Of a DNA stretch of 64,000 nucleotides, positions 56,961-64,000 are shown piece after piece; the first letter of the stretch is position 1; every line of letters starts with the position of its first letter. The translations under genes and the position numbers were made by a program. This DNA is from Paractinoplanes deccanensis. Its GTDB lineage: Bacteria > Actinomycetota > Actinomycetes > Mycobacteriales > Micromonosporaceae. The notes under the pieces were generated by a model, which did no database searches, was not told the origin of the DNA, and saw nothing but the letters and a program-made list of their open reading frames with translations. The stretch is taken from NCBI RefSeq assembly GCF_016862115.1, contig NZ_BOMI01000065.1:1-64000 (forward strand), read 5' to 3'.

Positions 56961-57902
56961 ATGTTCACGTCGCTGCCGCTGGCGGAGATGCTCAGGGCAC
57001 AGGACCGCACCCGCGCCGCGGAGCTGGCCGCGTTCTCCGGCTGCCTTCGGGGTGGGGTCGCCGAGCACCTCGACCAGGGCGCGTCCGACGTCCGGATCTA
57101 CGGGGCGGGCGTCTGGTTGTCGCAGGAGGTCTCGCCGATTCCGGGCGGCGGCACGCATCCCCTCGTGCTGGCCGATCCGTCGCTGCTCGATGGGGAGGAA
57201 ACCGGCTCCGTGGTGTGGGCCCTGGACCATCCGCTTCTCCTCGCCCACCTGCGGGCCATGACGGGTGGCGCCGCGCCGGCCCAGGATCTCGTCGCCGTGT
57301 CCGCCGACATGCCGCGTGAGCACTTCGAGGAGACGGGCAAGGCCGTCGCGGGCGGGCTGCGGGGCGTCTTCGGCGCCCGGGTGACGATGAACGGCGCACC
57401 GGGCATCCTGACCGCCGGGCACGTCACATCGCCCAACGCGACAAGCCAGGTGCACCGACGCGACGGGCACCAGGCGTGCGACGCGACGGGCGCGTGCGCT
57501 CCGGTTGTGTTCGCCTCCCATGCCGGCACCACGACGAGGCGGGAACCGCTCGCCGACGTGGCCGTGGTGGAGTTGCCGCAGCAGGCGACGAAGGATCAGC
57601 GGATCGGGGCGCCCACCGTTGCCGGGCCCGACGAGCAGCTGCGCCGGCTCGGAGGCTCCGGGCGGGGACGTCCGGGCGAGCGCTACCGAGCGCTGTGCAC
57701 GTGGGTGCGGGTCAACAACCGGACCGGTTTGTGGGGTGACGTCTACATGACCGAGAAGCAGATCGGCAGGGCCGGCGACTCCGGTTCCGCGGTCGTGGAC
57801 TCCCAGGGACGACTCGTCGGCCACTACCTCGGGGCCACGTCGGCGAACGGGTTCGTCCAGCAGATCTTCACGCAGCTTCCGCCGGGCTGCTCGGTGCCAT
57901 GA
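56961..57902 (+). CDS. trypsin-like serine protease without signal peptide
   Basis: A 313-residue protein from ATG 56961. The first ~125 residues are a separate domain of unknown type (DQGASDVRIYGAGVWLSQEV, later LVLADPSLLDGEE). The C-terminal trypsin fold has an intact triad: His154 in ILTAGHVTS, Asp199 in LADVAVVEL and Ser274 in GRAGDSGSAVVDS. No signal peptide or membrane helix is visible, so it may act in the cytoplasm, unusual for this fold. Its TGA overlaps the ATG of the membrane protein gene (ATGA), suggesting that the two proteins work together. Confidence 0.8.
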   Translation: MFTSLPLAEMLRAQDRTRAAELAAFSGCLRGGVAEHLDQGASDVRIYGAGVWLSQEVSPIPGGGTHPLVLADPSLLDGEETGSVVWALDHPLLLAHLRAMTGGAAPAQDLVAVSADMPREHFEETGKAVAGGLRGVFGARVTMNGAPGILTAGHVTSPNATSQVHRRDGHQACDATGACAPVVFASHAGTTTRREPLADVAVVELPQQATKDQRIGAPTVAGPDEQLRRLGGSGRGRPGERYRALCTWVRVNNRTGLWGDVYMTEKQIGRAGDSGSAVVDSQGRLVGHYLGATSANGFVQQIFTQLPPGCSVP

Positions 57903-58315
57903 GAAGCCCGGTTCCGGTGTCCGCCGTGGCGGTCGCGGCAGTGGTCGCGCTCGTCGCCGCCGGCGCCGTGCTGCTGTTCGCCGGCGCGACGCTGTGGATC
58001 GTGACGCAGTGGACCCTGCTCCGCTTGATGACCGTGGTCGTCGCCGCGGTGGGCCTGCTCTTCCTGGGATGCGCCGCGGCGGTGGCCGCCGCCGGCCTCG
58101 TCACGCGGTCGGCCCCGCAAGCGGCCCAGCCGGCGGACGTGGACGACGAGAAAGACATGGAACACGCGGCCGAGGCCGCGGTCCAGGCGGCGGACGGCAT
58201 CGGCAACGCCTTCGCCAGCGCGGGCTCCGCCGGGCGCTTGGCCATCGGCGGCAGCCTGCACCTGTGGGCGGCGGGCACCCTCGCGGCCGTCGACTTCATC
58301 AACACCGCCACGTAG
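57899..58315 (+). CDS. two-helix membrane protein coupled to the trypsin-like protease
   Basis: A 138-residue protein. Two hydrophobic helices (about 8-34 and 42-66) are joined by a short loop; an acidic stretch (ADVDDEKDMEHAAEAA) and an alanine/glycine-rich C-terminal part with a possible third weak helix follow. The ATG overlaps the protease stop, so expression is coupled. It could anchor the protease or be its target. No family is recognised. Confidence 0.7.
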   Translation: MRSPVPVSAVAVAAVVALVAAGAVLLFAGATLWIVTQWTLLRLMTVVVAAVGLLFLGCAAAVAAAGLVTRSAPQAAQPADVDDEKDMEHAAEAAVQAADGIGNAFASAGSAGRLAIGGSLHLWAAGTLAAVDFINTAT

Positions 58316-58338
58316 CCCTCGTCACGCGACCGGCAAGC

Positions 58339-58920
58339 TCAGGCCGGGCGCACGTCCATCCCCAGCGCCATCGCGACCACCACCGCCTGGTCGGGTGTGA
58401 TGATGGCCTGGCGGACGGCGGTGGCCGCCGGGTCGAGGGCGGTCAGGTCGCTGCCTCGCAGGTCGCAGCGGGTCAGGTCGGCCTGGTGGAGCTGGGCGCC
58501 GGAGAGGTCGGCGCCCGTGAGGGTGGCCCCCTGGCAGCGGGCGCCGGACAGGTCGGCCTCGCGCAGGCGCAGCCCGGTGAGGGTGGCGCTGGAGAGGTCG
58601 GCCGCGCGCAGGGTCGTGAAGGACCAGTCGCCGCCGTCGGCCGTCAGCAGGTCGAAGGAGCAGCGCTCGAAGGAGCTGCCCACCATCTTGCAGCTGGTCA
58701 GCGTGGCGTCGAAGAAGTTGCACGCCACGAACGTGCAGTTGAGGAAGGCGACGTCGGTCATCTCGGCGCAGTTGAAGCGGGCGTTGCGGAACGTGCATCT
58801 GTCGAACTCGACGCCCTCCAGAGTGGTCTCACACAGGTCCAGGTCGACGAAGGTGTCGCCGGCGTGGGTCGAGCGCGAGCCCACGCCGGCGTCCCAGTCC
58901 TCGGTGCGCAGGGTTGCCAT
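58339..58920 (-). CDS. pentapeptide-repeat protein
   Basis: A 193-residue right-handed quadrilateral beta-helix protein. From about residue 30 the repeat A(D/N)LxX is regular: VEFDRCTFRNARFNCAEM, then LRAADLSSATLTGLRLREAD, GADLSGAQLHQADLTRCDL. Some relatives (Qnr, MfpA) protect DNA gyrase from fluoroquinolones by mimicking DNA; many have other or unknown roles. The C-terminal ~30 residues leave the repeat. The gene stands alone, convergent with the protease/membrane pair. Confidence 0.9.
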   Translation of the reverse strand: MATLRTEDWDAGVGSRSTHAGDTFVDLDLCETTLEGVEFDRCTFRNARFNCAEMTDVAFLNCTFVACNFFDATLTSCKMVGSSFERCSFDLLTADGGDWSFTTLRAADLSSATLTGLRLREADLSGARCQGATLTGADLSGAQLHQADLTRCDLRGSDLTALDPAATAVRQAIITPDQAVVVAMALGMDVRPA

Positions 58921-58954
58921 GCCCCGGCACGTTAGACGAGCGGTACGACAAGAA

Positions 58955-61126
58955 TCAGCGGACGCGGAACGACGTGCGCACCGACGGCTCCGACGAGCCG
59001 CCGACCCCGGCGCCGTAGACGCCGCGCGCCGTCGCCCACTTCGCGCGGGCCGGGTCCCAATACTCCAGCAGGTGCAGGCCGGCGAGGTCGGACCGGGTCA
59101 GGGTGATCTCGATCGTGCGCCGCTGTCCGGGTGCGAGCGTGACGCGCTGCCAGCCGACCAGGCGGGACGGCGGCTCGCCCGTGGCGGCGGGCAGGGTGAC
59201 GTACGCCTGCGCCACCTCCGTACCCGTGCGCTTGCCGGTGTTCTTCAGATCGAAGCTGATCGTCAAGGACCGGCGGCCGTCGCCGCTGACCCGCGGGGAC
59301 GAGTAGGCGAACGTCGTGTACGACAGCCCGTGGCCGAACGGGAACAACGGCTCGATGCCTTCGCTCTGATACCAGCGGTAGCCGACCTTCAGGCCCTCGC
59401 TGTAGTCGACCTGCCGGATGCCCGACGCGTCGACCACACCGGGGTATCGCGCCGCGCTCCCCGCCGTCGGCGTGTCCGCGAGCGACCGCGGGAAGGTCAT
59501 CGGCAGCTTGCCGGACGGGCTGGTGTCGCCGAACAGCAGCGACGCGATCGCCGGGCCCATCTGCTCGCCGCCGTACCAGTTCTCCAGGACCGCCGGCACC
59601 CGCGACAGCCAGGGCATCTCCACCGCGCTGCCGGTCTGGAGCACCACGACCGTGCGCGGGTTGGCCGCCGCCACCGCCGAGATCAGCGCGTCGCCGTTGC
59701 CCTGGAGCCGCAGGTCCGTGAGGTCGTTGAACTCACCCATGCGGGCATACCCGAAGACGATCGCCACGTCGGACCGGGCCGCGGCCGCCGCTGCCGCCGC
59801 GATGTCGCTGCCGTTGTCGAACGTGACGGAGGCGCCGGCACGGGCCGCCCGGTCGCGCAGCGCGGATTCCGGCGAGACCAGATCCTCGCATGGCAGCGTC
59901 GTCGGATTGCCGAAACGCCAGGGCAACGAGCAGACCGACTGCGCGCTGATGCCGTCCGTCGGCGTCGAGGACGCCGTCGCCCCGATCACCGCTATCTCGT
60001 CACCCTTGCGCGGCGACAACGGCAGCAGCCCCTCGTTCTTCAGCAGCACCGAGCCCTGTTCGGCGGTGCTGCGGGCGATCGCCTTGTGCGCGGGCGTCGA
60101 CGCGTCCGCGACCGCTTCCGCAGGCAGCGGATTGTCGAAAAGACCCCCACGGATGTACGAGCGGACGACTCGGAACGCCGCCGCGTCGATCTGCCTCTGC
60201 GTGATCTCGCCGGCCGCCAGGGCCGCGTCGAGGCGGGCCGGGGTGTACCAGATCGGCCGGTTCAGTTCCTGATCGAGCCCGTTCGCCAGGCTGGCCGCCG
60301 TCGAGTGCACCGACCCGAAATCGCTCATCACATAGCCGTCGAAGCCGATGTCGCCCTTCAGCACGTCGTCCAGGCGTGGATTCTCACAGGCGTAGGTGCC
60401 GTTGATCTGGTTGTACGAGCACATGACGCTCTCCGGCGCGCCCCGGTCGATCGCGATCTCGAACGGCAGATCGTAGATCTCGCGCAGGGTCCGCTCGGAC
60501 GCGTTCGACGAGCTGGTCTGCCGGTCCACTTCCTGCTCGTTGGCGACGTAGTGCTTCAGTGTCGCCAGCACCCGGTCGTCCTGTTCGATGCCCCGCGATC
60601 CGGCCGCCGCGATCAGGCCGGTGAGCAGCGGATCCTCACCGAGATATTCCGGGGTGCGCCCGGACAGCGGCGTCCGCCCGCCGGCCAGTCCCGGCGCGAG
60701 CAACACGTTCTTGCGTTTGTCGTACGCCTCCACCGCCTGCGCCTTTCCCTTGGCGTACGCGAGCGCTTCGTTCCAGGTCGCCGCCTGCGCGATGGTTGCC
60801 GGGAACGCCGTGACCCCGGGTGTGAACCGCACCCCGTCCGGCCCGTCGGAATAGACCACGGTCGGCGTGCACGGCACCTGAACGGGATAGACGACCCCGC
60901 CCTGCCATGCGGTCTGCGTGGGGCTGTTCGCCGGCTGCTCCACCAGCCACCGGTACTTCTGGTGCTGACTGCTGGCCGCGAGCAGGGCCGCCGCCCGCTG
61001 TTCCGCCGACTTCCGCTTGTTCATCCAGGGAACCGTCGAGCAGTCCACCGCGGCCTGCGCGGCGACCGGGGTGACGAACGGCGCGAGCAGGGCGAGCAGT
61101 GCCGCCCCGAGCTTGATACGTTTCAT
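58955..61126 (-). CDS. secreted GH3 beta-glucosidase
   Basis: A 723-residue exported enzyme. A Sec signal peptide (about 1-26) is followed by the GH3 N-terminal barrel with the nucleophile Asp269 in GYVMSDFGSVHS and the conserved KHYVANEQE. The C-terminal sandwich holds FGYARMGEFNDLTDLRL with acid/base-region glutamate, and a fibronectin-III-like tail (from about 600: YPFGHGLSYTTF-like FPFGHGLSYTTFAYSS, then DLKNTGKRTGTEVAQ). It should remove terminal glucose (or xylose) from oligosaccharides released outside the cell, complementing the CBM2 hydrolase. ATG at 61126 follows AGGAG. No CebR site was found upstream. Confidence 0.92.
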   Translation of the reverse strand: MKRIKLGAALLALLAPFVTPVAAQAAVDCSTVPWMNKRKSAEQRAAALLAASSQHQKYRWLVEQPANSPTQTAWQGGVVYPVQVPCTPTVVYSDGPDGVRFTPGVTAFPATIAQAATWNEALAYAKGKAQAVEAYDKRKNVLLAPGLAGGRTPLSGRTPEYLGEDPLLTGLIAAAGSRGIEQDDRVLATLKHYVANEQEVDRQTSSSNASERTLREIYDLPFEIAIDRGAPESVMCSYNQINGTYACENPRLDDVLKGDIGFDGYVMSDFGSVHSTAASLANGLDQELNRPIWYTPARLDAALAAGEITQRQIDAAAFRVVRSYIRGGLFDNPLPAEAVADASTPAHKAIARSTAEQGSVLLKNEGLLPLSPRKGDEIAVIGATASSTPTDGISAQSVCSLPWRFGNPTTLPCEDLVSPESALRDRAARAGASVTFDNGSDIAAAAAAAARSDVAIVFGYARMGEFNDLTDLRLQGNGDALISAVAAANPRTVVVLQTGSAVEMPWLSRVPAVLENWYGGEQMGPAIASLLFGDTSPSGKLPMTFPRSLADTPTAGSAARYPGVVDASGIRQVDYSEGLKVGYRWYQSEGIEPLFPFGHGLSYTTFAYSSPRVSGDGRRSLTISFDLKNTGKRTGTEVAQAYVTLPAATGEPPSRLVGWQRVTLAPGQRRTIEITLTRSDLAGLHLLEYWDPARAKWATARGVYGAGVGGSSEPSVRTSFRVR

Positions 61127-61331
61127 ATTTACTCCTGTCGATGGACCATGGGCACAGGAGTGCCACGGAAGGATGTTTCGGGAGTGTTTCCGTCCTGATC
61201 ACATCCTGTGTCGCGGCCGGGAACGGCCGCTAGGACGTGATGCACGCGGTGTAGCACAGAACGCACCTACCGCAGCGGCTCATCGAATCCGGCGTCGGGC
61301 CGATAGGACCTGAGGAAGGGGCGGTGCGCTG
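61127..61331. other. divergent promoter region between the GH3 and kinase genes
   Basis: About 205 bases with no gene. It must hold promoters for the GH3 gene (minus) and the hybrid sensor (plus). AGGAAGGGG lies upstream of the sensor's ATG. The segment between 61137 and 61170 has weak dyad symmetry around AGGAGTG/CACAGGAG. No CebR palindrome and no clear -10/-35 pair were identified by eye. Confidence 0.4.
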
Positions 61332-64000
61332 ATGACGAAGCTGCGTGCGGGCATGACGCTGCGCACGTCCCTGCTGCGCACCGTCGTGTTCGCCGCCCTC
61401 TACACGCTGGCCACCTATGCGGGCCGCCTGACGGTCATGGACGAGACCAACCTGAGCATGGTCTGGCCCGCCGCCGGCGTCTCGGCGATCTGGTTCCTGG
61501 CGCAGTACGGCTCCCGCTGGCGATGGCTCGACGCGCTCGCGCTCGCCGGCATCACCGTGGCCGTGAACATCGTCACCGGCGCGCCGGCCGGCCTCACCCC
61601 GTGGTTCGTGGTGGCCAACCTCGTGCAGGCGTGGACGTTCGCCCTGCTCTTCCGCCGCTGGCTGCCCCAGCTGTGGGGCGGCGGCGGGACAAAGCCGCTC
61701 GCCCGGGCGCAGGAGCTGTGGCGGCTGATCGGCGCGGCGCTGGTCGCGACGACCGTGGGGGCGCTGATCGGGCCCACCGGGCTGTGGGCGGTCAACGACG
61801 CCTACTCGGTGCCGGCCGCCGCCGTCTGGCTCACCCGCAACACCGTGAGCATCCTGCTGATCGGCGCCGCGGGCCTGCGCATCGGCTATCTGCTGCACCG
61901 ACGGCGCGCGCTGCCGCTGGTGCGGATCTGGACCAGGATGCCGTCCCGCACCCGCCTCGAGTACGTCGTGGTGATCGTGCTGTCGATCGCCGCGTACACG
62001 GCGATCTTCGGCACCGACAACCGCCTCCCGCTGGCCTTCACGCTGATCGTGATGACCGTCTGGGCCGGTTCCCGCCTGCACACCGGCTTCGTGATCCTGC
62101 ACGACCTCACGTTCGGCACGATCGCCGTGCTCTGGACGCTGGCCGGCACCGGGCCGTTCGCCGTGATCGACTCCGACGCCGCGCGGGCGCTGGTGTCGCA
62201 GGCGTACGTCGGAATGATCGCCGTCGTGGGCCTGTCCCTGGCGCTCGGCCGCGACGAGCGCAACACCATCCTGCGCGAGCTGCGCGACGCCAAGGAGGAC
62301 GCGGCGGCGCAGGCGAAGCTGATGACCACGATCGTCGACTCGATGTCCGAGGGCCTGACCGTCATGGACGGGAACGGCCGCATCGTGCTGCGCAACCCCG
62401 CGGTGCGGCGGCTGACCGGCGGCATCGTCAGCCCGTCCGACATGATGCGCGACCCCGACTACTACGGCCTGTTCCACCCGGACGGCACGCCCATGCGGCG
62501 CGACGACATGCCGTTCCGCAAGGCGCTGGCCGGTACGGAGGTCCGCAGCGTCGACATCCTGATCCGCAACCCGGCCCTGCCGGACGGCCGGATCCTGAGC
62601 GTCAGCTCCACCCCGATCCCGCCCGACGCGGCGGGCACCCGCTACGCCGTCACGGTCTTCCACGACGTCACCGCCGAGCGCCGTCACCGCACCGAGCTCG
62701 CGAACTTCGCCGGCGTCGTCGCGCACGACCTGCTCAACCCGCTGAGCACGATCGACGGCTGGAGCGAGGCGCTGGACGAGGCCTTCGCCGACTTCCCCGG
62801 CCACCCGGCCGCCGCCGAGGCCGAGGACGGGATCCGCCGCATCCGCCGCGCCTCCGCCCGGATGCGCGACATGATCAACGACCTGCTCGCGTACACGACG
62901 GCACGCGACGCGGCCATCGCGCCGTCGCTCGTCGACCTCGGCGCGGTGGTCAACGACATCGCGATCGCCCGCATCGATCAGGCGCAGAGCACGGGCGCGC
63001 CGCAGCCGGCGTTCCACATCGGCGAGCTCGGCACCGCGTACGCCGACCCGGTCCTCGCACGGCAGCTCCTGGAGAACCTGATCAGCAACTCGATCAAGTA
63101 CACGGCGCCCGGCGTGCCGCCGGAGATCAGCATCCGGGCGTCACGCGACGAGCACACGGTCACCGTGACGCTCGACGACAACGGCATCGGCATCCCCGCC
63201 GACCAGCAGGAGAGCGTCTTCGAGAACTTCCACCGCGCCCACCGCGGGGGCGGCTACGGCGGCACCGGCCTGGGCCTGGGCATCTGCCGGCGGATCGTGG
63301 AACGGCACGGCGGCAGCATCGCCGCCGCCGGCAACCCGGTCGGCGCCGGCACGCGTTTCACCTTCACGCTGCCCGCGGACGCCTCGGTCACGCCCCGCGG
63401 CGACGAGCCCGCGCCGCCGGCGACGGCACCGGCGGCCTTCGTCCCGTCCGCCGCGCCCCTGCCGGCCCGGGCGGGCACCTTCGCGCACGCGGCCCACCTC
63501 GTGCTCGACTACCTGCACGAGCACCTGCCGCTGGCCTTCTGGGCGGTGACCCGGGTCGAGAACGGCCGGCAGACCTACCTCTACCTCGACGCGGGCAACG
63601 GCTACGGCCTGCACCAGGGCGACAGCCACCCCTGGGAGGACAGCTTCTGCGTCCACATGGCCGCCCAGCGGGCGCCGGCGGTCGCTCTCGACGCCCAATC
63701 CGTGCCGTTGTACGCGGCGGCCGGCGTCAACGACCTCATCGAGATCAACACGTACGCCGGCGCGGTCATCACCGAGCCGGACGGCTCGATCTTCGGCGCC
63801 ATCTGCGGGCTGGACCCCCGCACCCACACCGGCGACGCCCGGATGGCCGGCGCCGAGCCGTTGCTCGCCCTGCTCGGGCAGCTGCTCACCGCGGCGCTGT
63901 CGGCCGACCGCGCCCAGGACCGCTCGACCGGCGCCCTGCTGCGCGAACAGGTCAGCGCCGACACCGACCCGCTGACCGGCCTGCCCAACCGCCGCGCCTG
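61332..64000 (+). CDS. MASE1-PAS-histidine kinase-GAF-GGDEF hybrid sensor (partial, runs off window)
   Basis: An open frame of 889 codons without stop to the right edge, from ATG 61332. Residues 10-300 hold about eight hydrophobic helices of MASE1 type (VWPAAGVSAIWFLAQYG). A PAS domain follows (about 325-450), then HisKA with the phospho-accepting His465 in AGVVAHDLLNPLST, an intact HATPase domain (ENLISNSIKYT, DDNGIGIP, GTGLGLGICRRI), a GAF-like domain (about 700-860) and, at the very end, DPLTGLPNRRA, the start of a GGDEF diguanylate cyclase domain. So kinase and cyclic-di-GMP modules share one chain. The 3' end is outside the window. Confidence 0.88.
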   Translation, partial: MTKLRAGMTLRTSLLRTVVFAALYTLATYAGRLTVMDETNLSMVWPAAGVSAIWFLAQYGSRWRWLDALALAGITVAVNIVTGAPAGLTPWFVVANLVQAWTFALLFRRWLPQLWGGGGTKPLARAQELWRLIGAALVATTVGALIGPTGLWAVNDAYSVPAAAVWLTRNTVSILLIGAAGLRIGYLLHRRRALPLVRIWTRMPSRTRLEYVVVIVLSIAAYTAIFGTDNRLPLAFTLIVMTVWAGSRLHTGFVILHDLTFGTIAVLWTLAGTGPFAVIDSDAARALVSQAYVGMIAVVGLSLALGRDERNTILRELRDAKEDAAAQAKLMTTIVDSMSEGLTVMDGNGRIVLRNPAVRRLTGGIVSPSDMMRDPDYYGLFHPDGTPMRRDDMPFRKALAGTEVRSVDILIRNPALPDGRILSVSSTPIPPDAAGTRYAVTVFHDVTAERRHRTELANFAGVVAHDLLNPLSTIDGWSEALDEAFADFPGHPAAAEAEDGIRRIRRASARMRDMINDLLAYTTARDAAIAPSLVDLGAVVNDIAIARIDQAQSTGAPQPAFHIGELGTAYADPVLARQLLENLISNSIKYTAPGVPPEISIRASRDEHTVTVTLDDNGIGIPADQQESVFENFHRAHRGGGYGGTGLGLGICRRIVERHGGSIAAAGNPVGAGTRFTFTLPADASVTPRGDEPAPPATAPAAFVPSAAPLPARAGTFAHAAHLVLDYLHEHLPLAFWAVTRVENGRQTYLYLDAGNGYGLHQGDSHPWEDSFCVHMAAQRAPAVALDAQSVPLYAAAGVNDLIEINTYAGAVITEPDGSIFGAICGLDPRTHTGDARMAGAEPLLALLGQLLTAALSADRAQDRSTGALLREQVSADTDPLTGLPNRRA

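Noticed and set aside
1..64000. CRISPR arrays, tRNA/rRNA genes, phage integrase and attachment sites
   Set aside because: Looked for regularly spaced repeats, tRNA-like cloverleafs and integrase motifs along the window; none was found by eye.

Overview
The window is very GC-rich, with strong third-position GC bias, GTG/TTG starts next to clear Shine-Dalgarno sequences, Tat and Sec secreted enzymes, GAF-ANTAR and STAS regulators, a mannoside acyltransferase and type VII secretion partner genes. This points to a filamentous actinobacterium, most likely of the Micromonosporaceae (Actinoplanes-like). No rRNA, tRNA, CRISPR array or replication origin was seen. About 60 protein genes are supported, most of them in short operons on alternating strands.

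Layout. 1-786 holds no convincing gene. 787-5057: an acyl-CoA oxidase divergent from a TetR regulator across a twin palindrome, then a second TetR and a SIS-domain protein. 5109-7915: a membrane-anchored lipase-like hydrolase and a thioredoxin-like lipoprotein coupled to CcdA. 7947-10024: an ABC-F ATPase coupled to a gamma-glutamylcyclotransferase-like protein, behind a leader ORF with mutually exclusive hairpins that looks like a ribosome-mediated attenuator. 10101-13041: small proteins, acetyltransferase, secreted polysaccharide deacetylase, DUF2255. 13042-18208: an accessory island with one huge lower-GC TPR-CHAT protease gene between a gene-poor stretch and a decayed rhamnosidase tail. 18209-25317: steroid-dehydrogenase-like flavoprotein and its TetR, a secreted S1 pseudo-protease with all three catalytic positions changed, and a Tat-exported berberine-bridge-type oxidase. 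25381-29887: a transporter remnant, then VIT1, DUF305 and LVIVD-repeat genes.

29957-32250 is a coupled YbaB / EspC-like / large helical protein / membrane protein operon of type VII secretion style. 32309-36640: a three-domain dehydroshikimate-dehydratase-like protein, a dead gene, a mannoside acyltransferase and regulator debris. 36634-40632: hydrolase, glyoxalase, TetR with its operator, methyltransferase, nucleotidyltransferase. 40662-49843 is a signalling block: TPP enzyme, GAF-ANTAR, GAF, a SigB/SigF-type sigma factor fused to a STAS domain, an autorepressed SRPBCC-ArsR-DUF899 operon, and a 1034-residue multi-PAS histidine kinase.

50012-64000: a secreted tripeptidyl-aminopeptidase-like hydrolase, a terpene-cyclase-fold protein, an internally deleted IS630-type element, a CBM2 glycoside hydrolase under a perfect CebR-type box, an intracellular trypsin-like protease with a membrane partner, a pentapeptide-repeat protein, a GH3 beta-glucosidase, and the 5' part of a MASE1-PAS-histidine kinase-GAF-GGDEF sensor that runs off the window. 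The CBM2 hydrolase and GH3 enzyme together suggest plant polysaccharide breakdown. The best candidates for new biology are the ABC-F attenuator, the CHAT island, the dead S1 protease with duplicated C-terminal domains, the sigma-STAS fusion, and the kinase-GGDEF fusion at the right edge.
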